From: Eubacteriaceae bacterium
Lineage (GTDB): Bacteria; Bacillota; Clostridia; Eubacteriales; Eubacteriaceae
Length of the DNA: 37,672 nt
Direction of reading: 5' to 3'
NCBI GenBank assembly: GCA_012522805.1
Contig: JAAYJS010000004.1
Location: 1 to 37,672, forward strand
The position numbers and the translations under genes are program-made. Positions within the stretch are counted from its first letter, which is position 1. Every line of letters begins with the position of its first letter. Shown here piece after piece: positions 8,857 to 16,981 of the stretch. Under the pieces are notes generated by a model that worked only from the letters and a program-made list of their open reading frames with translations, was not told the DNA's origin and searched no databases.

Positions 8857-10263
8857 TTATTCCTTCCCGTTCATGCAATAGGTGCACAATTGACAGGGGT
8901 TCAGTCCGATGGCATCCACCATATCTTCCACCGTATTGTATTTTAACGAGGTAAAGGAAGAAATTTCCGCGATGCGATCGACCATGGCGCGGTACTCTTC
9001 TGTTTGGCTGTCGGTGTACAGATCCAGTTTTTCTTCGCCTTTTTCGCCTTCCAATTCCTGAATTGTCCGTCGGGTAATTAATTCCGATGCGACATTGCTT
9101 CTGAAAAAATTTAAATACTTACAGGGAAAAACAATCGGCGGACAGGCTGAACGTAGGTGCACTTCCTTTGCACCCTCCTCAAACAAACTCTTAGCCATTT
9201 TATAGGTTTGCGTCCCCCTGACAATGGAGTCATCGATCAATAACAATTTTTTGTCTTTGATCAAGGAACCCACCGACACCAACTTCATACCGGCAATCGT
9301 CATGCGCATGCTTCTTTTGGAAGGTGTAAAACTTCTGGGCCATGTCGGTGTATATTTGATCAGCGGTCTGGAATAGGGTAAGTGCGATTGGTGGCTGTAG
9401 CCCAAGGCATGGGCTATACCCGAATCCGGCACGCCGGCAACATAGTCCAAATCGAGGCTACCGTCTCGTTTTGCCAAGTTTGCACCGCAACGGTAACGCA
9501 TCTCCTCCACGTTAATCCCCTCGTAGGAAGAGGTTGGATATCCGTAATAAATCCATAAAAAAGAGCATACACGCATGGCTTTTTGTCTGGGTAAGACATA
9601 GTCCAGGCCTTCACTGGTCATAAAGACGACCTCTCCGGGGCCGAGTTCGTAGTAGTCTCGATAGTCCAAATTATGATAAGCAAAAGACTCGAAGGATACG
9701 GCGTAACCGTGGTCGTTCTTGCCGATGATTAATGGGGTTCTGCCCATCAAATCTCTAACGGCGTAGATTCCTTTTTCTGTCATGACCAACAGGGATAAAG
9801 ATCCGTCGATCAGTTCTTGAGCTTTTTGTATACCCGCTACAATAGAATCCTCAGAAGAAATGATAGATGCCACCACTTCCGTCGCGTTGATGCGACCCAT
9901 ACTGAGCTCCATAAATTGCATTCTATCCCTTTGCAAGCTCTGATTGGCGATTTCTTCCAAATTATTGATACGCCCCACTGTCGTTAAAACATAATTTCCG
10001 AAATGCGCACGTACAATTAAGGGTTGCGGTTCATTGTCAGAAATACAACCTATACCCATGGTGCCATACATTTCTAGCACATCTTGCTCAAACTTTGTTC
10101 GAAAGGGGGTGTTTTCGATATTATGGATAGACTTCGAAAAACCGTCTTTATTGTAAACGGCCATGCCACCCCGTCGGGTTCCCAAATGCGAATGGTAGTC
10201 GACACCGTAAAATAAGTCCGATACACAATCTGTTTTTTTTGCGACTCCAAAAATTCCGCCCAC
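8857..10263 (-). CDS. PurF-family amidophosphoribosyltransferase homologue without the glutaminase nucleophile
   Basis: True PurF makes phosphoribosylamine from PRPP and glutamine, the first step of purine synthesis. This 468-residue protein has both PurF domains. The phosphoribosyltransferase part keeps GVPDSGI (277-283) and the PRPP loop LLIDDSIVRGTQ (341-352). Cysteines 233, 381, 457 and 460 fall where Bacillus-type PurF holds a 4Fe-4S cluster. The N-terminal Ntn domain is altered: the protein starts MGGIFGV where PurF has CGVFG, so Cys1 is Gly; GHVRYST is GIGCISD; HNGN is TVGR; SDTE is NATE. The GTG start has AAGGAG 8 bases upstream, and an in-frame TAA lies only 5 codons before it, so no hidden N-terminal Cys exists. 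Other Clostridia carry similar proteins. It may use free ammonia or do another reaction. Confidence 0.85.
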   Translation of the reverse strand: MGGIFGVAKKTDCVSDLFYGVDYHSHLGTRRGGMAVYNKDGFSKSIHNIENTPFRTKFEQDVLEMYGTMGIGCISDNEPQPLIVRAHFGNYVLTTVGRINNLEEIANQSLQRDRMQFMELSMGRINATEVVASIISSEDSIVAGIQKAQELIDGSLSLLVMTEKGIYAVRDLMGRTPLIIGKNDHGYAVSFESFAYHNLDYRDYYELGPGEVVFMTSEGLDYVLPRQKAMRVCSFLWIYYGYPTSSYEGINVEEMRYRCGANLAKRDGSLDLDYVAGVPDSGIAHALGYSHQSHLPYSRPLIKYTPTWPRSFTPSKRSMRMTIAGMKLVSVGSLIKDKKLLLIDDSIVRGTQTYKMAKSLFEEGAKEVHLRSACPPIVFPCKYLNFFRSNVASELITRRTIQELEGEKGEEKLDLYTDSQTEEYRAMVDRIAEISSFTSLKYNTVEDMVDAIGLNPCQLCTYCMNGKE

Positions 10264-10319
10264 GTGTTTCTCCTTAAATTATTTCATTCATTGTCGAATG
10301 TTTTATTTTTGAATAACTT

Positions 10320-10345
10320 AAAAAGACCTCACAGAGGAGGTCTTT
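10320..10345 (-). terminator. Intrinsic terminator after ispH-S1
   Basis: On the minus strand AAAGACCTC and GAGGTCTTT (10322-10330 and 10337-10345) pair perfectly around a 6-base loop, followed by a short T-run. It lies 9 bases past the ispH-S1 stop and separates that unit from the PurF homologue. Confidence 0.8.
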
Positions 10346-10354
10346 GAAATTTAA

Positions 10355-12796
10355 TTATTCTTCGTCTTCGTCATCGAAGGACAAGGAACCTAAAATGCTA
10401 CCAATAGCATCACCTATGGTGTTATCTGCAGACTCCTCGTAAACCGTTTTGTTTCTACTTTGAGGTTGTCTTCTTCTCGGAGCATCAGAACGTTGGTAAG
10501 ATGATCCGCTGCCTCTATTAAAACTCTTTTCGGATCTTCTGGGGCGCGACTGTCTTTCCGGCGCCTCTTTGGTTGCTTTGATACTCAGGCTGATTCTTTC
10601 TCTTTCTTTATCGATTCCGATAATCTTAACGGAAACGGTCTCTCCGGTTGATAAAACCGTAGCGACGGATTCTATATGCTCGTAAGCAATTTCCGAGATG
10701 TGAATCAATCCTTCTACGCCCGGAATGATTTCAGCAAAAGCACCGAAGTCCAAGATGTTTGTAATGCGTACATCGACAGTTTGACCTTCTTTGTAGTCCA
10801 TCACAAATTGATCCATGGGTTTTTCTTGAAGGGCTTTTACGCTGAGTTTGATTTTTTTGTCTTCTTCGTTTCTATTGATGACCTTCGCTTGGATATCCTG
10901 TCCTTTTTCTACCAAGGTTTTGGGATCGTTCGCTCTGAGCCATGTTAAATCCGAACGGTGAACAAATCCGTCAATGCCGTCTAAGTCCACAAAGATTCCA
11001 AAGTTGGTGATGGTTTTTACTTTTCCATCAACGATTTGGTCTAATTCCAATTCAGCAAAGCGCTTTTCTTTAGCTTCTCGCATTTCTTCTTGTCTTTGCT
11101 TTATTTCTTTTTCAATCAACACTTTTTGAGATAAAATCGCACGACGACGTCTTGCGTTGTAGTCGATGATGACACCCTTTACCTCTTTACCGATTAGTGT
11201 AGTCAGATCTTTGATATAGCGTACATGATACTGAGAAGCAGGCATAAATATATCTGTGAAGCCGATATCCACAATTAAGCCGCCACCGGAAACCGCTTTG
11301 ACTGTTCCTTCAAGGATGGTTCTATTTTCAAAAGCTTCCGCCAATTGAATTTGAACCTTTTTGTTATCGTAACGAATTTTAGATAGTTTGACACGTCCGG
11401 CACCGTCGTTTAAGTCTACGACGATAGCAGTTACTTTATCCCCTACTTTAACTAAATCTTCCAACTCATCATCTTGTTTCCATGTATAGTCGTTTTTCTT
11501 AATAACGCCATCTGCTTTATATGCGATGTTTAAGATGACTTCGTCGTGATCAACCAAGATGACTTCACCTTCTAGGGTTGTGCCTTTTCTTATCGGTTTG
11601 AGGGATTCTTCGATTTCTGCTTCAAAGTCGAATTCAGCATCGCTTACATCTGCACTGTCCGTTGCTTCTTCTTCTTCAGCTTCTGCTGTTTCCTCAGCTT
11701 CTTCTGATGCTTCAGCTTCTTCCGCTACCTCCTCAACAGCTACTTCTTCGGCTGCTTCGGGTTCTTCAGATTCTGTCGCTTCTTCTGCAACTTCCTCAGT
11801 TTCTACAACTTCTTCGGCTGCTTCAACCTCTTCTTCAGGGGCATCCACCGATTCTGTTGCTTCAACTTCCTCTGCTTCTGTAGGCATTACTTCTTCCGTC
11901 ACTATATCCTCTTCCTCTCTTTCTACAACTTCTTCTTGTTGTTCCAATTCTTTTTTAACTTCTTCCATTCTATCCGTTACCTCCTTGATAATCCAATCCG
12001 GTGTTGACGCACCCGCTGTGATTCCGATGAACTTATATTTCTTAATCTCATTAGGGTTTAATGCTCCGGCTGTTTCTATGTGACAAGTATTTTTGCAATA
12101 AGTGCGACATATTTCCGCTAGTTTTTTTGTATTGGAACTATGGTAGCCACCTATTACTATCATATAATCCGAACCCTTTGCCACTTCTGCCGCCGCTGCT
12201 TGTCTTTCAGCAGTTGCAGAGCAAATGGTGTTCAATATGATCGTTTCCTTTGCCTTCAGCTCAATGGCTTCGGCAATTTGGTAGAACATGTCTTCGATTA
12301 ATGTGGTTTGTGCCACAACGCAAACACGTTCTTCGAAATTTTGAGCGTGCACCTCGGCAAGAGAGCCGATAACGACACCCTCATGGTTACACCAGCCCAT
12401 TGCCCCGACAACTTCGGGATGAAGGGCATCGCCAACAATGACGATTTGGTAACCTTTGTTGTGAAATTTTTCAATTTTGTTATGCAATGCAGTAACAAAA
12501 GGGCACGTAGCATCTATGACTTTTAAACCTTTGTTATGAGCTTCTTCCAGTTCATCTTTGCCCACACCATGGGACCGAATAATCAAGGAACAAGGTTGTT
12601 GCACATCTTCTATATGTTGATGGGTGATCAAACCCTTGTTATGAAGCCGTTCTATTTCCTGAGCGTTGTGAGATAAATCGCCCAGTGCACATACAGGTAA
12701 ATCATCGCGTTGGCTTAAGACATTTTCTGCCAATTTCATAGCATTTTTAATGCCAAAACAATAACCTGCCCACTTTGCCATTGTAATACGCATCAT
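10355..12796 (-). CDS. ispH: Fused IspH (HMBPP reductase) and S1-domain RNA-binding protein
   Basis: This 813-residue fusion is typical of Clostridia. Residues 1-280 are IspH, the 4Fe-4S enzyme that makes IPP and DMAPP in the MEP isoprenoid pathway. Cluster cysteines are C13 (GYCFG), C98 (DATCPF) and C192 (NTICSAT); active-site H43, H76, H126 and E128 are present. Residues about 280-400 form a Glu/Ala/Val-rich acidic linker. Four S1 domains follow (about 402-474, 490-558, 586-656, 671-742), resembling ribosomal protein S1. The tail is Arg- and Ser-rich (743-790), then acidic (SLSFDDEDEE). The frame is unbroken. Two ATG codons are adjacent at the start; the first or second could be used, with GAGAG upstream. 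It follows plsC by 18 bases. The S1 part may act in translation or RNA binding independently of IspH. Confidence 0.95.
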   Translation of the reverse strand: MMRITMAKWAGYCFGIKNAMKLAENVLSQRDDLPVCALGDLSHNAQEIERLHNKGLITHQHIEDVQQPCSLIIRSHGVGKDELEEAHNKGLKVIDATCPFVTALHNKIEKFHNKGYQIVIVGDALHPEVVGAMGWCNHEGVVIGSLAEVHAQNFEERVCVVAQTTLIEDMFYQIAEAIELKAKETIILNTICSATAERQAAAAEVAKGSDYMIVIGGYHSSNTKKLAEICRTYCKNTCHIETAGALNPNEIKKYKFIGITAGASTPDWIIKEVTDRMEEVKKELEQQEEVVEREEEDIVTEEVMPTEAEEVEATESVDAPEEEVEAAEEVVETEEVAEEATESEEPEAAEEVAVEEVAEEAEASEEAEETAEAEEEEATDSADVSDAEFDFEAEIEESLKPIRKGTTLEGEVILVDHDEVILNIAYKADGVIKKNDYTWKQDDELEDLVKVGDKVTAIVVDLNDGAGRVKLSKIRYDNKKVQIQLAEAFENRTILEGTVKAVSGGGLIVDIGFTDIFMPASQYHVRYIKDLTTLIGKEVKGVIIDYNARRRRAILSQKVLIEKEIKQRQEEMREAKEKRFAELELDQIVDGKVKTITNFGIFVDLDGIDGFVHRSDLTWLRANDPKTLVEKGQDIQAKVINRNEEDKKIKLSVKALQEKPMDQFVMDYKEGQTVDVRITNILDFGAFAEIIPGVEGLIHISEIAYEHIESVATVLSTGETVSVKIIGIDKERERISLSIKATKEAPERQSRPRRSEKSFNRGSGSSYQRSDAPRRRQPQSRNKTVYEESADNTIGDAIGSILGSLSFDDEDEE
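11597..11959 (-). repeat. Low-complexity Glu-rich linker coding region in ispH-S1
   Basis: This stretch encodes residues about 280-400 of the fusion, made mostly of Glu with Ala, Val, Ser and Thr in irregular EEV and AEE units. The DNA is a degenerate GAA/GAG/GCT-type repeat, seen as TTC/CTC/AGC-rich on the plus strand. It separates the enzyme from the S1 domains and is the part most likely to vary in length between strains. Confidence 0.8.
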
Positions 12797-12814
12797 GGTA
12801 CTACTCTCATCATT

Positions 12815-13393
12815 TTAGTGTAAATCATATATATTGTCCATAATTTTTTGACTTATTTCAGAAATTTCTTCAATTTTTAGTCTTTTACTCGTATAATTTG
12901 TCAAATAAACCGGTTTTCCGACGATAACCTTAATTTTTGCTCTAAATTTAAAACTATCGTAATGCACCAGCACCGGTACAATGGGTGCCTTGGCTTTATG
13001 TGCAAAGACCACGTACCCACCCTGAGGTTTGAGTTTCCTGCCTTTTGCCCGGGTTCCCTCCGGGAAGATGCCCAAGATACCTTTGTTTTGTAAAACCGAC
13101 ATAGCGTGGCGCATGGTCGCTAAAGAAGCGTTTTCTCTATCTACGGGAAAAGCATTGAGTTTTTTAAAAAACCATCCCAACAATGGGTTTTGAAACAATT
13201 CTTTTTTTGCAATAAAGTGTACCGGCTCTTTTTTTGCAAGAAATGCAAGCATGACCGGATCGGCATAGGAGACATGGTTGGAGCATAAAACATAAGGCCC
13301 GCTTTCCGGTAGGTTTTCCCATCCTTCAATCTCCACTTGATACCATATGGATGCAAAGATCCAAAGAATTCCTTTTGCAATTTTATAGATCAT
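12815..13393 (-). CDS. plsC: 1-acyl-sn-glycerol-3-phosphate acyltransferase (PlsC)
   Basis: PlsC adds the second acyl chain to lysophosphatidic acid to make phosphatidic acid at the inner face of the membrane. With the chosen start it has 192 residues. A hydrophobic N-terminal segment (about 5-20) anchors it. The catalytic motif is H40-x4-D45 (NHVSYADP), and the phosphate-binding FPEGTRAKG follows. I chose the ATG at 13393 because AGGTGA lies 6 bases upstream; a GTG nine bases earlier is the alternative. Either start overlaps the end of cmk, so translation is probably coupled. The order cmk-plsC-ispH is common in Clostridia. Confidence 0.93.
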   Translation of the reverse strand: MIYKIAKGILWIFASIWYQVEIEGWENLPESGPYVLCSNHVSYADPVMLAFLAKKEPVHFIAKKELFQNPLLGWFFKKLNAFPVDRENASLATMRHAMSVLQNKGILGIFPEGTRAKGRKLKPQGGYVVFAHKAKAPIVPVLVHYDSFKFRAKIKVIVGKPVYLTNYTSKRLKIEEISEISQKIMDNIYDLH

Positions 13394-14036
13394 GGCCGTC
13401 ACCTACCGCTTCAATCATTTTTTGGACTACTTCGTCGATTGTCAAATGGTCCGTGCAAATTTTAATCGCATCCTCTGTGCAAACCAAGGGGCTTTCTTGA
13501 CGGTTCATGTCAGAAAAATCTCTTTGCACCATATCCTCCTTCACAGATTCGAAGGTTTGGCTGATGCCCTTTTCTTCCAATTCGTTTTCCCGTCTTCTGG
13601 CCCTTTCTTCTAGGTTGGCATCCAAGTAAAACTTGTAATCCGCATCGGGTAAGACCACAGAGCCGATATCGCGACCGTCCATGACCACAGAGCTGCCTTT
13701 GGCGATTTGCCTTTGCTTGTCCACCATCATGTTTCGCACTTCTTTAATCACCGACACGACAGAAGTCATTTGAGAGACTTCGGGTTCTCGGATTTGAGAC
13801 GTAACATCTAAATCATTTAAATAAACCCGATTATTGCGCAGGCTGATCTCTGCTTCTCGCACAAAATCAACAATAGCGTTGGAATCCGTCTCAGATATAT
13901 CGTAATGAATCAAACCATAGGCAATGGCCCGATACATGGCACCGGTATCAATGTAAGTGAGATCTAATCGGTCTGCGATAATTTTTGCAACTGTACTCTT
14001 TCCCGCTCCGGCAGGTCCATCTATGGCTATTTTCAT
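13383..14036 (-). CDS. cmk: Cytidylate kinase
   Basis: CMK phosphorylates CMP and dCMP with ATP, recycling cytidylate for nucleic acid and CDP-lipid synthesis. It has 217 residues. Seen are the P-loop GPAGAGKST (7-15), the substrate-site YIDTGAMYRA, DGRDIGSVVLPDA and the lid ARRRENEL. The ATG at 14036 overlaps the stop of the flavoprotein gene as ATGA, a sign of translational coupling; a longer reading with 11 extra residues has no family support. It overlaps plsC by 11 bases at its 3' end. Confidence 0.97.
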   Translation of the reverse strand: MKIAIDGPAGAGKSTVAKIIADRLDLTYIDTGAMYRAIAYGLIHYDISETDSNAIVDFVREAEISLRNNRVYLNDLDVTSQIREPEVSQMTSVVSVIKEVRNMMVDKQRQIAKGSSVVMDGRDIGSVVLPDADYKFYLDANLEERARRRENELEEKGISQTFESVKEDMVQRDFSDMNRQESPLVCTEDAIKICTDHLTIDEVVQKMIEAVGDGHDL

Positions 14037-15277
14037 TTTGCTGATACCAATCCCTTTCCCGCCAGCCAACCCGTACTTGCTGCAATTTGAATATTAAAAC
14101 CGCCTGTTAAGCCATCGATATCCAAAATTTCTCCTGCAAAATACAATCCCTTTACCAACCGAGATGCCATTGTAGCGGGGTCGATCTCCTTGAGATGGAC
14201 ACCCCCCGCAGTGACAATTCCCGTGTTGGGATTGTCGTAATCCGCAATTGTCAAAGGCAAACATTTTAGCAATTTTCCGAATTGAAGGCGTTCACCTTTG
14301 GTCAATTGATTGACTTTCTTTTCTCCGTCTAAGCCGGCTAAATCCACCATTAATGATATCATACTTTTAGGCAAAAGGTCATCCAAAGAGTTTTTAATTA
14401 TTTTATTGCTGTTTTTTAAAAAATCCCTTTGTAGACGGCGATCCAATTGTTCCGCCGTCAAGGCGGATTTTAAATCGATCCTCAAATGATAGCGATCGGG
14501 GTTCTTTTTGATTTTCGCGGAATGTGTCAGAATGATCGGACCGGAGACACCGAAATGCGTGAAGAGCATTTCTCCTTGAATTTTTGATATTTGCTTTCGA
14601 CCTTCCAAAAGCGCAACGGCAACATTTTTTAACGTTAAACCTTGAAGTGTTTGAGGCCATTGCTCTACCGTTTTTAAACCGATTAAGGATGGCCTGAGTG
14701 GGGTTATCTTGTGACCTAAGTTTTTTGCCAGGGTGTAACCGGATCCATCGGAGCCGGTAGACCGATAGGTGTTGCCCCCCGTGGCGATGACAACCTTTTT
14801 ACAAGCAAAAAAACAATCGTTGGCCTCCACGCCCTTCACCCTCTTGTCTTCATCTAAAACCACTTGGGATACTTGATGGTGCAAACGCACCGTCACTTTC
14901 TTTTCAGCCAGCAATTTTTCCAAAGCTTGAATGACATCACTGGATTTGTCGGATACAGGAAAAACCCGGTCTCCTCTTTCCGTTTTGAGAGGACAACCGG
15001 CGTTTTCCACCAAGCGACATAAATCTCCTTGATTAAAATGGCTATAGGCGGAGTATAAGAAACGAGGATTGGTGACCAAGTTTTTAAAAAACTCGTTTTG
15101 ATCGCAGGCATTGGTTAGATTACACCTTCCTTTGCCGGTGATAAACATTTTTTTGCCCAATTTCTCATTTTGTTCTAAAATTAAAACCGGTTTTCCTTCA
15201 GATGCCGCAGATATTGCTGCCAACATACCGGCCGGGCCACCACCTATCACGATGGTATCCCAAATCAGTTCTTTCAT
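14033..15277 (-). CDS. NAD(P)/FAD-dependent oxidoreductase, HI0933/YhiN/BaiN family
   Basis: This is a 414-residue flavoprotein of the HI0933-like family. FAD binds at TIVIGGGPAGMLAAISAA (about 9-26), followed by the family signature KLGKKMFITGKGRCNLTN. A second motif, VVIATGGNTYRSTGSDGSGY, lies near residue 165, and the C-terminal GLYFAGEILDIDGLTGGFN completes the FAD site. The family is widespread but its usual role is unsettled; one clostridial relative (BaiN) has been linked to bile-acid reduction, which should not be assumed here. AAGGAG lies 7 bases before the ATG. It heads the cmk-plsC-ispH unit and precedes cmk in many Clostridia. Confidence 0.88.
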   Translation of the reverse strand: MKELIWDTIVIGGGPAGMLAAISAASEGKPVLILEQNEKLGKKMFITGKGRCNLTNACDQNEFFKNLVTNPRFLYSAYSHFNQGDLCRLVENAGCPLKTERGDRVFPVSDKSSDVIQALEKLLAEKKVTVRLHHQVSQVVLDEDKRVKGVEANDCFFACKKVVIATGGNTYRSTGSDGSGYTLAKNLGHKITPLRPSLIGLKTVEQWPQTLQGLTLKNVAVALLEGRKQISKIQGEMLFTHFGVSGPIILTHSAKIKKNPDRYHLRIDLKSALTAEQLDRRLQRDFLKNSNKIIKNSLDDLLPKSMISLMVDLAGLDGEKKVNQLTKGERLQFGKLLKCLPLTIADYDNPNTGIVTAGGVHLKEIDPATMASRLVKGLYFAGEILDIDGLTGGFNIQIAASTGWLAGKGLVSAK

Positions 15278-15631
15278 TCTTCTCCTTTATCCATCAATTC
15301 TATTCTTCTAAAATTATTCCAATCGATTCAACGTGTTGTTGGTTTATTTTAAATTAAAAAAGCCACAGCAACCGTCAAAGCGTTGACCATACTCAAGGTG
15401 CCGCCAGCGCAACCACAAAAAGGGCATCGGTGGTCTTGGTGTAGAATTGAATATCTGTAAATTCATTGGTGGGTGCTATGCCCCACCGCAATGGTTATGG
15501 TGCTCAGCGACTGCTTTGCAATGGTCTTTAATCATTGATGGGTTTGTTTTGCATATCGAGAAAGTTCAATCCGATTTTTTAGAAATCCGACACTTTGGTA
15601 CAAAGTGTCCACTTCTTCCCAGAATTCCATC
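15278..15631 (-). other. 354-base stretch without a convincing gene
   Basis: This gap lies between mnmM and the flavoprotein gene. It holds a perfect 9-bp inverted repeat (15589-15609), a GGTGGG/CCCACC inverted pair near 15468-15487, and several short minus-strand frames (19 to 40 codons, one Cys/His-rich) with no ribosome-binding site. A run of T residues on the minus strand near 15355 has no clear GC hairpin before it. A weak promoter-like TTGACG lies near 15380. I find no known RNA or riboswitch. The overlapping open frames could be a decayed gene, but I cannot show it. Confidence 0.5.
15589..15609. repeat. Perfect 9-bp inverted repeat downstream of mnmM
   Basis: GACACTTTG and CAAAGTGTC flank a GTA loop. 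An imperfect second hairpin (CCGATTT...AAATCCG) abuts it on the low-coordinate side. There is no T-run directly after it on the minus strand, so it may act as an mRNA 3'-end structure or weak terminator rather than a strong intrinsic terminator. Confidence 0.6.
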
Positions 15632-16204
15632 TCAACTCCCTGTTGTTTTAGTGTTTTTGATGACTAATAGCTCCGGAGGGTTGTTACGTTTTAAAGGCGA
15701 CAAGCGAAGAACCTGAAAATATTTCGGCAAACCTTCAACCCATTTGAAAATGGCTTCTTTTTCCTTTAAACCCTCGCGGTGACTGTAAAGACACAGGGTT
15801 ATCAGCCCGCCGTCATCCAATACCTCAATGCTCTTCTCCAATGCAAGAAGCGTGGTCTCCGTTTTTGTATGGATTGCAGAAGACCCACCGGGAAGGTACC
15901 CCAAGTTGAACATGACCACTCTGGGACTATCGGTGACGTAGTCCAGCATCTTTTCATGACCTGAGCATACCAGTTTAACCCGTTGGTGAAGATTATTTTC
16001 GGTCAACAAAGCTATTGTCTTCTCCAAGCATGTTTCTTGGATATCAAATCCCAAGACAAAACCCTCTTCTCCAACACATCGGGCTAAGTGAAGAGTATCC
16101 TCGCCATTACCGACGGTGGCGTCGATCACAACATCACCTGATCGGATATGGCTAGAAACAATGTGTTGAGCCAACGCTGTCAACTTAAGGGGAAATTCAG
16201 TCAT
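15632..16204 (-). CDS. mnmM: YtqB/MnmM-type class I SAM-dependent methyltransferase
   Basis: The YtqB family in Firmicutes methylates the wobble uridine of some tRNAs, completing the mnm5 group (Bacillus MnmM). It has 190 residues. The SAM-binding motif is DATVGNGEDT, with FDIQ as the acidic strand end. The family motif MFNLGYLPGG carries the region used for catalysis, and HREG and LKRNNPPELLVI are typical near the end. I chose the ATG at 16204 because GAGGGTG lies 6 bases upstream; a TTG 15 bases earlier would overlap that site. It is the last gene of the lysA-to-mnmM run. The methyltransferase fold is certain; the exact tRNA target is by family. Confidence 0.88.
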   Translation of the reverse strand: MTEFPLKLTALAQHIVSSHIRSGDVVIDATVGNGEDTLHLARCVGEEGFVLGFDIQETCLEKTIALLTENNLHQRVKLVCSGHEKMLDYVTDSPRVVMFNLGYLPGGSSAIHTKTETTLLALEKSIEVLDDGGLITLCLYSHREGLKEKEAIFKWVEGLPKYFQVLRLSPLKRNNPPELLVIKNTKTTGS

Positions 16205-16258
16205 TTTGTTCACCCTCAAGGCCTGTATACGACATGCAATGGGATAGGCACGTGCAAA

Positions 16259-16981
16259 TCATTCTGAAAAAATCTCCTTGAAATCCCTTTCTCTTAGAGC
16301 TCGCCATTGCCCTTCAGACAAGTTGCCAAGATGTAAGTTGCCGATAGCCACTCGCTTTAAGGCCAATACTCTACAATCAATGGCTTCGCACATATGGCGC
16401 ACTTGTCTCTTTTTGCCTTCCGTGATGACGATTTCCAAACGGGTTTGTTGCCCCTTTTTGCCCAAAATTCGGGCTTGGGCCGGCGCCGTCACGTAAGTAC
16501 CCTCTTCGTTGGTAATGGTCAAGCCTTTTTTTAAGGCTTCTAATTTTTGTCTGTCGGGTTGTCCATGAACCAATACATGGTACACCTTTTTTATCTCTTT
16601 GGCGGGATGGGTGATTTTTTGTGTCAATTGGCCGTCATTGGTTAAAAGCAACAATCCGGTGGTGTTTTTATCCAACCGCCCCACAGAATGCCATTGCGTA
16701 TCCTCCGGAACTAGGAGAGCAATGGATTTTTCGCCGGGAAATTTTCTAAAAGTACAGACATAGCCCTTGGGTTTGTTGAGCATGATGGTTTTTTTCTTCT
16801 CAAAGGCAATAGCCTTTCCTTGGACCTTGACTTCATCCTGTGCCGGATCGATCAACACTCCCATTTGGGTGACCACCACGTCGTTGACTTGAACCCAACC
16901 CCTTCGGATCATCTCTTCAGATTTTCTTCTGGAAGCGACACCGCAATCCGCCATATATTTTTGTAATCTAACAGGTTTCAT
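16259..16981 (-). CDS. rluB: rRNA pseudouridine synthase, RluB/RsuA family
   Basis: This enzyme converts a uridine of 23S rRNA (by homology to Bacillus RluB) to pseudouridine. It has 240 residues. An N-terminal S4 RNA-binding domain (LQKYMADCGVASRRKSEEMI) precedes the catalytic domain. The active aspartate is in VGRLDKNTTGLLLLTNDG, and YHVLVHG and EGKKRQVRHMCEAI are family motifs. A 30-residue basic upstream extension is open but lies inside scpB and is not counted. The ATG at 16981 overlaps the end of scpB by 14 bases, and GGAGG lies about 13 bases before it, a long spacing. The spore-maturation genes often found between scpB and rluB are absent. Confidence 0.92.
   Translation of the reverse strand: MKPVRLQKYMADCGVASRRKSEEMIRRGWVQVNDVVVTQMGVLIDPAQDEVKVQGKAIAFEKKKTIMLNKPKGYVCTFRKFPGEKSIALLVPEDTQWHSVGRLDKNTTGLLLLTNDGQLTQKITHPAKEIKKVYHVLVHGQPDRQKLEALKKGLTITNEEGTYVTAPAQARILGKKGQQTRLEIVITEGKKRQVRHMCEAIDCRVLALKRVAIGNLHLGNLSEGQWRALRERDFKEIFSE

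Noticed and set aside
8855-8887. Eleven-residue N-terminal extension of comM
   Set aside because: It overlaps the preceding gene, whereas the ATG at 8854 has a good ribosome-binding site and the family N-terminus.
8857-10263. PurF homologue as a pseudogene
   Set aside because: The frame is intact over 468 codons, start and ribosome-binding site are good, and the PRPP and Fe-S residues are conserved, so decay is unlikely.
11559-12083. Long Ser-rich frame on the plus strand
   Set aside because: It is the complement of the Glu-rich linker of ispH-S1; low-complexity GAA/GAG codons give TTC/TCT/AGC readings. No ribosome-binding site.
15447-15716. 89-codon plus-strand frame spanning the orphan spacer and the mnmM end
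   Set aside because: It runs into the conserved 3' end of mnmM on the opposite strand, has no ribosome-binding site and no recognisable domain.
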